7,290 bases of DNA from Klebsiella pneumoniae (GTDB lineage: Bacteria; Pseudomonadota; Gammaproteobacteria; Ga0077536): assembly GCA_945873015.1 (NCBI GenBank), contig CAMCBY010000206.1, positions 1 through 7,290 on the forward strand. Direction: 5' to 3'. Shown piece after piece: positions 1 through 5,454 of the stretch. Below the pieces are notes generated by a model. That model was not told the origin of the DNA. It ran no database searches and was given only the letters and a program-made list of their open reading frames with translations. A program made the position numbers and the translations under genes. Position 1 is the first letter of the stretch; the number at the start of each line of letters is the position of its first letter.

Positions 1-1113
1 CTCATCTATTACAGCTTCGGCCTGTTCGTCGCGCCCTTGCAGCAGGCCTTCGGCTGGTCGCGCGGCGAAGTATCCACCACGCTCTTTTATGGCAGTGTCG
101 GCCTGGTGCTGGCGGCGCCGGTGCTGGGCTGGCTCATCGACAAACTCGGGGCGCGGCGAGTCGCGCTGGTGGCAGTACCGTGTTTTGTCGCGATGCTGCT
201 GGTGGTGTCGCGTTTTGATGGCTCGCGCGCTTTGTTTTACGGGTTGTTCTTTGCGCTCAACGTGGCCGGCATCGGCACCTCCTCGATTCTGTATACGCGT
301 GCAGTGGCGGGGAGTTTTCACGCGGCGCGTGGCATGGCGCTGGGTATCACGCTGGCGGGGCCAGGCTCGGCGGCCATCCTGTTGCCCTTGCTCATGCAGA
401 GCGTGATTGGCGCATACGGTTGGCGTATGGGTTTTGTGACGCTCGCCATACTGGCGGTTACGCCCTGGCCGCTGGTGTATTTCTGGCTCAAGCCGCGTGC
501 TGGGCAGACTCACCTCGATGTCGGTGCCGAGGTGCCCGGCATGGGCCGCCGCGAGGCGTTGCGCACGCGTACCTTCTGGACCTTGGCGCTGGGTTTTGCC
601 GCCACGGCGGTGGCCTGTTCGGCGCTGGTCGTACACATGGTGCCGATGCTGCGCGACGCCGGACTCACGCAGCGTCATGCCGCGCAGATTGCATCCTTGA
701 TCGGTATCGGGGTGGTCGTCGGGCGCATCGGCATCGGCTGGCTGGTAGACCGCATGTTCGCGCCCTATGTCGCCGCTGCAATTTTTATCGTCACCGCGGG
801 AGGTTGCGCCTTACTCATGCAAGGCGGCGCGCAGCAGGCACCACAAGCGGCGTTTCTGATTGGTTTTGCCTTGGGCGCGGAAGTCGATCTGCTGGCGTTT
901 CTGACTTCGCGTTATTTCGGATTACGCCACTACGGGTTTATCTACGCGACGGTCTATGCGGCTTTCTGGTTGTCGAGTTCATTGGGGCCGGTGATGGCCG
1001 GACGTCTGTTCGACCAATATGGCAATTATCAGGCGACGCTCGCGATGGTGACCGGTTTGATGTTGTTCGGCGCGCTGGCGAGCATCACCTTACCGAGATA
1101 CCGCGCCTTGTAG
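1..1113 (+). CDS. MFS transporter, oxalate/formate- or monocarboxylate-type (5' end missing)
   Basis: The frame is open from base 1, so the gene starts outside the window; 370 residues are present and only about the first 30-40 are missing. The protein is an inner-membrane carrier with many hydrophobic helices. MFS motif A is clear in the first half (GWLIDKLGARR, G-x3-D-x2-G-x-R-R), and its degenerate counterpart GWLVDRM lies in the second half, as expected for a 12-helix carrier with two six-helix bundles. The opening YYSFGLFVAPLQQAFGWSR resembles the start of oxalate/formate antiporter and monocarboxylate-type MFS proteins (family knowledge), which suggests a small organic acid as substrate; this is not proven. 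A TTG at base 37 could be mistaken for a start, but coding sequence continues upstream of it. The TAG stop lies inside the head of a REP palindrome. The gene converges on the CoA-transferase gene, so the two are not co-transcribed. Confidence 0.88.
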   Translation, partial: LIYYSFGLFVAPLQQAFGWSRGEVSTTLFYGSVGLVLAAPVLGWLIDKLGARRVALVAVPCFVAMLLVVSRFDGSRALFYGLFFALNVAGIGTSSILYTRAVAGSFHAARGMALGITLAGPGSAAILLPLLMQSVIGAYGWRMGFVTLAILAVTPWPLVYFWLKPRAGQTHLDVGAEVPGMGRREALRTRTFWTLALGFAATAVACSALVVHMVPMLRDAGLTQRHAAQIASLIGIGVVVGRIGIGWLVDRMFAPYVAAAIFIVTAGGCALLMQGGAQQAPQAAFLIGFALGAEVDLLAFLTSRYFGLRHYGFIYATVYAAFWLSSSLGPVMAGRLFDQYGNYQATLAMVTGLMLFGALASITLPRYRAL

Positions 1114-1131
1114 GTGCGAATTTATTCGCAC
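1110..1131 (+). repeat. REP-like palindrome 1 (GTAG head)
   Basis: A GTAG head is followed by a perfect 7-bp stem, GTGCGAA and TTCGCAC, around the loop TTTA. The TAG of the head is the stop codon of the MFS gene. The head faces the gene, so the transcript reads stop codon and then hairpin. The head-plus-stem design matches GTAG-type REP elements of gammaproteobacteria (family knowledge). It may stabilise or end the transcript (inference). Confidence 0.85.
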
Positions 1132-1170
1132 ACTAAAAGGTGTTTTGAGAGCTTTCGTTTTGGTTTGAAT

Positions 1171-1192
1171 GTGCGAATAAATTCGCACCTGC
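1171..1192 (-). repeat. REP-like palindrome 2 (GCAG head)
   Basis: The perfect 7-bp stem GTGCGAA / TTCGCAC surrounds TAAA, and a GCAG head is read on the minus strand. It is inverted relative to copy 1, about 40 bp away, so the two form a head-outward pair of the kind called BIME or REPIN. Read on the minus strand, the stem is followed by ATTCAA, which also follows copy 5 and, with small changes, copies 3 and 4. Confidence 0.83.
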
Positions 1193-1211
1193 AGGGCACG
1201 GCGCCCCGATT

Positions 1212-1233
1212 GCAGGTGCGAATTCATTTTCAC
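1212..1233 (+). repeat. REP-like palindrome 3 (degenerate)
   Basis: A GCAG head and left arm GTGCGAA are followed by TTCA and a decayed right arm, TTTTCAC instead of TTCGCAC. It ends one base from the stop codon of the CoA-transferase gene (1235-1237). The two changes leave a weak hairpin, so this looks like an older copy. Confidence 0.75.
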
Positions 1234-1234
1234 A

Positions 1235-2590
1235 TTAACCGGCGCGCTGATCGACGAAATCGGCGGCGGTCTTGGCGCGAACATCCTCTATCGTCACACC
1301 CGGGAACAGTTCCTTGAGTGCGAGGCCTCGGCCGCCAGGCAGCACTTCAAACACACACAGCTCGGTAATGATCATGCTGACCACGCCCAGGCCGGTGACG
1401 GGCAGGGAGCATTCTTTCAGCACCTTGGAACTGCCGTCTTTGGCGGTGTGTTCCATGAGCACGATGACCTTCTTCACGCCGGACACCAGATCCATCGCGC
1501 CGCCCGGACCCTTGACCATCTTGCCCGGCACCATGAAGTTGGCGAGATCGCCGTTCTGCGCAACTTCGAGACCACCGAGGATAGACAGATTGATATGACC
1601 GCCGCGAATCATCGCGAACGAATCGGCACTCGAGAAAATACTCGCGCCGGGGATGGCGGTGATGGTCTGTTTGCCGGCATTGACCAGGTCCGCATCCACA
1701 TCCGCTTCTTGCGGAAACGGGCCAATGCCGAGCAGGCCGTTCTCGGACTGCAGGGTGACGGTCATGCCTTCGGGAATGTAGTTCGCGACCAGGGTCGGGA
1801 TGCCGATGCCTAAGTTCACGTAGTAGCCGTCTTCCAGTTCCTGCGCGGCGCGTTTGGCCATCATCAGGCGCTCGGGCGTGTCTTTCTTGGCACCAGCGCC
1901 GGCGACCGTGCGGAACTCGATGCGCTTCTCGTAATTCACACCCTGAATGATGCGATCGACATAGATGCCGGGGGTATGGATCTGGTCGGGCTCGAGTTCA
2001 CCCACTTCCACCAGTTCCTCGACTTCGGCGATGCAGGTCTTGCCGCAGGTCGCGATCATCGGATTGAAGTTGCGCGCGGTCTTGCGATAGATGAGGTTGC
2101 CGGCCTTGTCACCCTTCCATGCCTTGACGATGGCGACATCGGCGGTGATGCCTTCTTCGAGCACGTATTCAACACCCTTGAAGACCTTGGTCTCCTTGCC
2201 TTCGGCGAGTTTGGTGCCGGCTGCAGTGCGGGTATAGAAACCGGGAATACCGGCGCCGCCAGCGCGCAGACGTTCGGCGAGGGTGCCCTGCGGCGTCAAT
2301 TGCAGTTCCAGTTCGCCCGCCAGCACCTGACGCTCGAATTCCTTGTTTTCGCCGACATAGGAGGCGATGACTTTCTTGACCTGCTTGGTACGCAGCAGCA
2401 AGCCCATGCCGAAATCATCGACGCCGGCATTGTTGCCAACGATGGTGAGACTCTTCGCACCGCTCTCGACCAGCGCGCCGATCAGATTCTCCGGAATGCC
2501 ACACAAACCAAAACCGCCGGCGGCGATGGTCATGTCATCGTGCAACAGGCCCGCAAGGGCGGTCTTGGCGTCTGGATAGACTTTTTTCAT
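1235..2590 (-). CDS. 3-oxoacid CoA-transferase, fused alpha and beta subunits (SCOT type)
   Basis: Transfers CoA between succinyl-CoA and a 3-oxoacid such as acetoacetate (EC 2.8.3.5 by family), in ketone-body or short-chain acid use in the cytoplasm. At 451 residues the chain spans both subunits. Residues 1-229 match the alpha subunit (ScoA/AtoD): glycine-rich GGFGLCGIPENLI at 25-37 and the typical alpha end GIYVDRIIQGVNYEKRIEFRTV. After a short linker (about 230-241), residues 242-451 match the beta subunit (ScoB/AtoA): YYVNLGIGIPTLVANYIPEG and SENGLLGIGPFP, with catalytic glutamate E283. Most bacteria make the halves from two adjacent genes; the fused form is typical of mitochondrial SCOT and also occurs in some bacteria. 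The ATG at 2590 begins MKKVYPDAKTALAGLLHDDM, a normal alpha-subunit start, although only a weak Shine-Dalgarno (AAGG, about 12 nt upstream) is seen. Exact acid specificity cannot be read from the sequence. Confidence 0.95.
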   Translation of the reverse strand: MKKVYPDAKTALAGLLHDDMTIAAGGFGLCGIPENLIGALVESGAKSLTIVGNNAGVDDFGMGLLLRTKQVKKVIASYVGENKEFERQVLAGELELQLTPQGTLAERLRAGGAGIPGFYTRTAAGTKLAEGKETKVFKGVEYVLEEGITADVAIVKAWKGDKAGNLIYRKTARNFNPMIATCGKTCIAEVEELVEVGELEPDQIHTPGIYVDRIIQGVNYEKRIEFRTVAGAGAKKDTPERLMMAKRAAQELEDGYYVNLGIGIPTLVANYIPEGMTVTLQSENGLLGIGPFPQEADVDADLVNAGKQTITAIPGASIFSSADSFAMIRGGHINLSILGGLEVAQNGDLANFMVPGKMVKGPGGAMDLVSGVKKVIVLMEHTAKDGSSKVLKECSLPVTGLGVVSMIITELCVFEVLPGGRGLALKELFPGVTIEDVRAKTAADFVDQRAG

Positions 2591-2653
2591 GGGTGCTTTG
2601 GCCTTATCAGCAGCGGCAGATGCCGGCAGCGTTCGTTGAAATCAATCGGAAGC

Positions 2654-2667
2654 GCGGCCGTGGCCGC
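2654..2667. promoter_or_regulatory. GC-rich inverted repeat upstream of the CoA-transferase gene
   Basis: GCGGCC and GGCCGC form perfect 6-bp arms around GT, about 65-75 bp upstream of the CoA-transferase start. It could be an operator or a leader hairpin, but short GC palindromes are common by chance in GC-rich DNA. No convincing -35/-10 pair was found in 2591-2726. A G-rich tract (2695-2714) lies just beyond it. Confidence 0.2.
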
Positions 2668-2726
2668 AGGTCTGGCGGGAGTTTAACGCGATGTGGGGGG
2701 CGGGGGAGAGAGGGCGCGATCTGTTT

Positions 2727-2748
2727 GCAGGTGCGAATTCATTCGCCC
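2727..2748 (+). repeat. REP-like palindrome 4 (GCAG head)
   Basis: A GCAG head is followed by GTGCGAA, loop TTCA and right arm TTCGCCC, which differs by one base from the perfect arm TTCGCAC. It is followed by ATTCAA, as in copy 5. With copy 5 it forms an inverted pair in the space between the lipoprotein stop and the CoA-transferase promoter region. Confidence 0.8.
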
Positions 2749-2788
2749 ATTCAACGGCACGCCAGGGCGGTGCGTGACCGAATTGAAT

Positions 2789-2810
2789 GTGCGAATGCTT
2801 TCGCACCTAC
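2789..2810 (-). repeat. REP-like palindrome 5 (GTAG head)
   Basis: The perfect stem GTGCGAA / TTCGCAC surrounds TGCT, with a GTAG head read on the minus strand. It lies 10 bp after the stop codon of the lipoprotein gene (2821) in the direction of transcription, head first, which is the same arrangement as copy 1 after the MFS gene. Confidence 0.84.
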
Positions 2811-2820
2811 GACGGCACGG

Positions 2821-3327
2821 TTAGTTGGCCGCCAGACTCGCCACCAGCGCCTGGCTGACCTGGCCGTCTATCGGCATCTGGCGGTCGCGCTGATAGGCGC
2901 GGATCGCGGCACGAGTGCGTTCGCCCATCACGCCGTCGATGGGGCCGGGATCGTAGCCGCGCGACGCGAGTTGCGACTGCAGGTTGGAGACCGCCTGATT
3001 GAGATTGGGCTGGGCGGCGCCGGTTTGGGGTGCCGCCTGGGTAGCCTGGGTGGCTGGCGCGGCCTGTGTGGTCGAGGATTGTTTCCACGCCGGGTCGCCC
3101 ATATTGACCTGCGAGGGTTTGGTCAGTGCGCCGGTCAGGCCGCCGCCCACTGCGCCGAGCACAACACCTTCGACCACACTCAAGCCGGTCACGGCACCGA
3201 TGATGGCACCGGCGGTGGCGCCGATGCCGGCACCGCTCAGGCCGCGGTCCTGGGTGGTGGTGCCGCAGCCCGCCGCAGCGGCGAGACTGGCCATCAGGAC
3301 GCATTGTCCTAAGAATCGTATTTTCAT
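2821..3327 (-). CDS. Glycine-zipper lipoprotein with peptidoglycan-binding domain
   Basis: A predicted envelope lipoprotein of 168 residues. The chosen ATG (3327) starts a lipoprotein signal, with hydrophobic residues 7-19 and a lipobox ending AAGC (C21). The in-frame start 39 bp upstream would extend this signal and overlaps the preceding gene, and a strong AAAGGAG sits 6 nt before the chosen ATG. Residues 29-67 are a glycine zipper (GAGIGATAGAIIGAV and LGAVGGGLTGAL), of the kind that forms a membrane-embedded hairpin in 17-kDa-antigen-like proteins. Residues 71-107 are an Ala/Gln/Thr-rich linker. Residues 108-166 match a peptidoglycan-binding type 1 domain, with LQSQLASRGYDPGPIDGVMG and TRAAIRAYQ. 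The plan suggests an outer-membrane anchor that grips the cell wall. It lies 25 bp after the other glycine-zipper gene, so the two probably share a transcript. Exact function is unknown. Confidence 0.88.
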   Translation of the reverse strand: MKIRFLGQCVLMASLAAAAGCGTTTQDRGLSGAGIGATAGAIIGAVTGLSVVEGVVLGAVGGGLTGALTKPSQVNMGDPAWKQSSTTQAAPATQATQAAPQTGAAQPNLNQAVSNLQSQLASRGYDPGPIDGVMGERTRAAIRAYQRDRQMPIDGQVSQALVASLAAN

Positions 3328-3333
3328 CACGCT

Positions 3334-3340
3334 CTCCTTT
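3334..3340 (-). promoter_or_regulatory. Ribosome binding site AAAGGAG deciding the lipoprotein start
   Basis: Read on the minus strand, AAAGGAG lies 6 nt before the ATG at 3327. This is near-ideal and favours that start over the in-frame one at 3366. The site lies in the 25-bp gap after the upstream gene. Confidence 0.8.
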
Positions 3341-3352
3341 ACTCGCACACCA

Positions 3353-3952
3353 TCAATTGTCGACATACCAGCTATCGCCGGGGCCGCGACAGGCGCGGCG
3401 CTTTTCCTGCCATTGCCGGCCGCCGCTGCTGACCTGCATCACGAAGTTGCGGCAGTGTCTGTCACCCTCACGAAAAATCGCGGCGGGCGTCATCACATAA
3501 GTCGTCGGGCCATTGACCCATTGCACCGGGCGGCCGTTCTGCGCGTATTGCAGTACCTGCTGACTGCAGCCGCGGTCGGTTTGATCGAAAGACTGCGCGA
3601 CGGCGTTGCCGAGCAGGGCGCCCAGCACCGTGCCGATGGCGGTCGCCGCGGGGTCGCCCTGGCTGACCTGGTTGCCGACCACGCCACCCGCCACGCCACC
3701 CAGCACCGTGCCCAGCGCCTGGCGATTGCAATGACCGTTCAAGACCCCGTAACGCTGCTCTACCACCACGGGTTGGACGGGCTGGCGGTATTCGCGACGG
3801 CCTCGGTCATCGTCGTCGTCGCGCTCATGGTGTTTGTCATGTTTGTCGTGTTTGTTGCGATGGCCGTGGGCGGGTGCGTGGTCGGGAGGATCGGCCGCGA
3901 CACTCGCGGTGACGGTGACCAGCATGAGTGCGAGCAAAAAATTCTTCAGCAT
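3353..3952 (-). CDS. Secreted glycine-zipper surface-antigen-like protein with His/Asp-rich segment
   Basis: A 199-residue exported protein. Residues 1-19 or 1-20 form a Sec signal peptide (K3, hydrophobic 5-16, Ala-rich cleavage region before DPPDH). Residues 25-52 are strongly His/Asp/Lys/Arg-rich, with HDKHDKHH followed by five Asp. A glycine zipper spans about 80-118 (GTVLGGVAGGVVGNQV and GTVLGALLGNAVA), as in 17-kDa surface antigen / glycine-zipper 2TM proteins. The C-terminal part (about 120-199) has FDQTDRGC, QWVNGPTTYVMTP and CRNF, which resembles the C-terminal domain of RT0821/Lpp0805-type surface proteins. Four cysteines remain after cleavage (75, 129, 167, 188) and could form disulfides in the periplasm. 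It is the first gene of a probable two-gene operon with the downstream lipoprotein. No clear Shine-Dalgarno precedes its ATG. Metal binding by the His-rich part is possible but unproven. Confidence 0.85.
   Translation of the reverse strand: MLKNFLLALMLVTVTASVAADPPDHAPAHGHRNKHDKHDKHHERDDDDDRGRREYRQPVQPVVVEQRYGVLNGHCNRQALGTVLGGVAGGVVGNQVSQGDPAATAIGTVLGALLGNAVAQSFDQTDRGCSQQVLQYAQNGRPVQWVNGPTTYVMTPAAIFREGDRHCRNFVMQVSSGGRQWQEKRRACRGPGDSWYVDN
3831..3857 (-). repeat. Three 9-bp tandem units encoding the HDK/HNK-like segment
   Basis: On the plus strand the units are TGTTTGTCA, TGTTTGTCG and TGTTTGTTG. They lie in the gene for the secreted glycine-zipper protein and encode the Lys-His-Asp repeat. A nearby GTC run (about 3809-3820) encodes the Asp run. 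Such a tract could change length by replication slippage in steps that keep the frame. Confidence 0.6.
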
Positions 3953-4007
3953 GGTTTGGTCAGGTGCTTGTCCGTGGCTCCCTGCCGGTTATAGACGCTG
4001 TGCATGA

Positions 4008-4034
4008 TTCGAGTGCGCAGTATAAGAAGTGTTC
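4008..4034 (-). promoter_or_regulatory. Possible sigma-E-like promoter of the glycine-zipper operon
   Basis: On the minus strand, GAAC (4034-4031) is followed after 18 nt by TCGAA (4012-4008). The sigma-E pattern is roughly GAACTT, 16 nt, TCnnA, so the core and spacing fit, but the two bases after GAAC are not TT. The start codon would be about 55 bp downstream. Envelope-stress control would suit the gene products. A TATACT (4019-4024, minus) also lies here as an alternative sigma-70 -10 box without a good -35. Confidence 0.2.
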
Positions 4035-4035
4035 G

Positions 4036-4103
4036 GTCACTGCGCGTGACGATGAGCACATTGTGCGCAGTTGGTCGACGCGTGTGCCGGATACCGGGCG
4101 CAC
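4036..4103. other. Gene-free spacer with two small inverted repeats
   Basis: This lies in the 212-bp gap between the AraC-family stop (4165) and the glycine-zipper start (3952). GTCAC-TGCGC-GTGAC (4036-4050) is a perfect 5-bp inverted repeat. A second, imperfect hairpin with GTGTGCCGG and CCGGGCGCAC arms lies at 4082-4103, about 60 bp after the AraC-family stop. Neither is followed by a T-run in the direction of transcription, so a standard terminator cannot be claimed. GTGCGCAG also occurs twice, at 4013-4020 and 4063-4070, exactly 50 bp apart. Confidence 0.25.
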
Positions 4104-4164
4104 AGAGCTGCTCTGGCTGGCTTGCGGCACCCGTACACCGGTAGCGACTCACCGCGGCTGGACT

Positions 4165-5226
4165 TTACGCCGGCGGGTCGAGATGGTGTCGTGCGCGGTA
4201 GCCTCCCGGCGAGATACCAAACCAGCGTTTGAATGCCTTGCCGAAGTTGGCGGGATTCTGAAAGCCGAGAGCGGCCGCGACTTCTTTAATCTTGATGCGA
4301 TCGTTGCTCAGCAGTTCGGCGGCGCGGGTGCGCAGGAACTCATCCATGATGGCCTGATAGGTGGTGCCGAGGCGGCGCAGGCGTCGGATCAAGGTGCGCG
4401 GCGCGAGGTGCAGGGCATCGGCCACCTCGTTCAAGGTCGGCAAGGCGCGGCGGCGGTCCTGACATTCGAATGCACGGCACAGGAGGTTGCGCACTTCGCC
4501 GAGGGTGTTACGTTCCGGTGACGACGCCAGTGTTTCACATTGGCGTTGCGCATGGGTCCAGGTCGATTCGTGGTAATCGAGATTGCGCAGCTCGCGCCAG
4601 GCCAGCGGCATCACCAGCGCATTGCGCGCGGCGCCGAAGCGGATCGGGCCCTTGAAGTACTGTGCATAACGTTCGGCATAGACCGGTGCCGGGTAATCGA
4701 GCTCGATACGCGCCGCGCCGAAATCGACGGCGTAGACCGTACTCAGATACTGCTGCAGCACAATCAGCGGCGTTTCCACCAGCAGCGGCCGCGCCGCGCC
4801 GAGTTCGATGAGCGGACACAGTTCGGCGAAAAAATCGTCACCATCGCGCCGTCCCTGCATGTGCATATAGGGAATACGCGCCGGGAAATAACGCACAAAG
4901 GCGTCGAGCCCGTCCCCCAGTGTGGGTGAACTCATGAGCGCGAAGCTGACCGGGCCGTGGAAGTGATCGGCCATGGTACCGGCCCACGCCATGTACCAGT
5001 CCGGCTCCTCGGCAAGGCTCAAGGTATTGCCGATGTACTGCAGCGCCTGGCGCACGGTGATGCGGCGGTCGCGCTCGGCAAAGTGCTCGGCGCTGAGACC
5101 GGTGCCGGCCAATAATTCGTCGACCGGAAACAGGCGCGCCAGATGACGGCCATAGGTCGCCGGCATCAAGAGGTCTTCGATCGCGCTTGTATGCATGGAT
5201 AAATCCACGGCGCCGGCGGCCGTCAT
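4165..5226 (-). CDS. AraC-family transcriptional regulator (OruR-like architecture)
   Basis: A 353-residue cytoplasmic DNA-binding regulator of usual length for AraC-family members with a long N-terminal ligand domain. Residues about 25-215 resemble the arabinose-binding-type N-terminal domain found in OruR-like regulators, including DWYMAWAGTMADHFHGPVSF and LDAFVRYFPARIPY. The C-terminal 90 residues hold two helix-turn-helix units: about 264-286 (LNEVADALHLAPRTLIRRL) and 313-338, ending in the family signature GFQNPANFGKAFKRWFG-ISPGGYR. It is transcribed away from the GST/epoxide-hydrolase operon and shares a 228-bp promoter region with it, which strongly suggests it controls that operon in response to a small hydrophobic ligand (inference). 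The start at 5226 is the longest option; ATGs at 5196 (MHTSAIEDLL) and 5166 (MPATYGRHLA) are possible, since no strong Shine-Dalgarno separates them. Confidence 0.92.
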   Translation of the reverse strand: MTAAGAVDLSMHTSAIEDLLMPATYGRHLARLFPVDELLAGTGLSAEHFAERDRRITVRQALQYIGNTLSLAEEPDWYMAWAGTMADHFHGPVSFALMSSPTLGDGLDAFVRYFPARIPYMHMQGRRDGDDFFAELCPLIELGAARPLLVETPLIVLQQYLSTVYAVDFGAARIELDYPAPVYAERYAQYFKGPIRFGAARNALVMPLAWRELRNLDYHESTWTHAQRQCETLASSPERNTLGEVRNLLCRAFECQDRRRALPTLNEVADALHLAPRTLIRRLRRLGTTYQAIMDEFLRTRAAELLSNDRIKIKEVAAALGFQNPANFGKAFKRWFGISPGGYRARHHLDPPA

Positions 5227-5278
5227 GTCACCAAAATAACAGACATTGTCAGTAGCGTCTCTTTCCGCATCGCGCTTC

Positions 5279-5327
5279 GCACTCTATGGTGGCCGGCACA
5301 ATGGCATCTCTATGGATGTTCCATCCA
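5279..5327. promoter_or_regulatory. Candidate AraC-type operator: direct repeat plus inverted repeat
   Basis: CTCTATGG occurs at 5282-5289 and 5308-5315, 26 bp apart start to start, preceded by GCA and GCAT respectively. Overlapping the second copy, TGGATG-TTC-CATCCA (5313-5327) is a perfect 6-bp inverted repeat. AraC-family proteins often bind tandem half-sites, and this lies in the divergent region between regulator and operon. A weak sigma-70-like pair, TTTCCG (5262-5267) and TATGGT (5285-5290) with 17-bp spacing, overlaps it on the plus strand. Confidence 0.35.
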
Positions 5328-5365
5328 AGACCCGCGGCACCACGCTGCGAAGCGGGCATACCACC

Positions 5366-5407
5366 GTGACCTGCCAGCGCCAGCGCCAGCGCCGCGCGCG
5401 CGGTCAA
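5366..5407 (+). other. GC-rich leader hairpin with (CCAGCG)3 and CG tract
   Basis: Three exact CCAGCG units (5374-5391) are followed by the self-complementary CCGCGCGCGCGG (5392-5403). The segment is bounded by TGACC (5367-5371) and its complement GGTCA (5402-5406). It lies about 50-90 bp before the GST-like start, probably in the mRNA leader, where it could fold; alternating CG could also favour Z-DNA. Function is unknown. Confidence 0.3.
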
Positions 5408-5443
5408 CGGCCTGTTGGCAAGGGGAGCACGGCAATCCGCCGT

Positions 5444-5448
5444 GGAGG
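5444..5448 (+). promoter_or_regulatory. Ribosome binding site GGAGG of the GST-like gene
   Basis: GGAGG lies 6 nt before the ATG at 5455 and fixes that start, the first of the operon. Confidence 0.8.
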
Positions 5449-5454
5449 TCAAGC

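Noticed and set aside
420..1136. Second plus-strand frame inside the MFS gene
   Set aside because: The composition is Arg/His/Cys-rich and has no membrane pattern, unlike the true MFS frame over the same bases.
1110..1233. Possible CRISPR array from the repeated GTGCGAA palindromes
   Set aside because: There are only three copies, in alternating orientation, with unequal spacing and no cas genes; a REP cluster explains them better.
1862..1864. Internal ATG (Met243) that could start a separate beta subunit
   Set aside because: It aligns near the usual start of a free beta subunit, but no Shine-Dalgarno is visible before it and the frame is continuous, so a single fused chain is the simpler reading.
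1976..2686. Open frame of 236 codons on the plus strand
   Set aside because: It lies antisense to the well-supported CoA-transferase gene, and its protein has no recognisable motif; long antisense frames are expected in GC-rich DNA.
2999..3994. Open frame of 331 codons on the plus strand
   Set aside because: It is antisense to both glycine-zipper genes, which have signal peptides and clear domains. Its hydrophobic, Val/Ala-rich stretches only mirror their codons.
3928..4521. Open frame of 197 codons on the plus strand
   Set aside because: It runs across the gap and into the antisense strand of the AraC-family gene, with no domain and no ribosome binding site seen.
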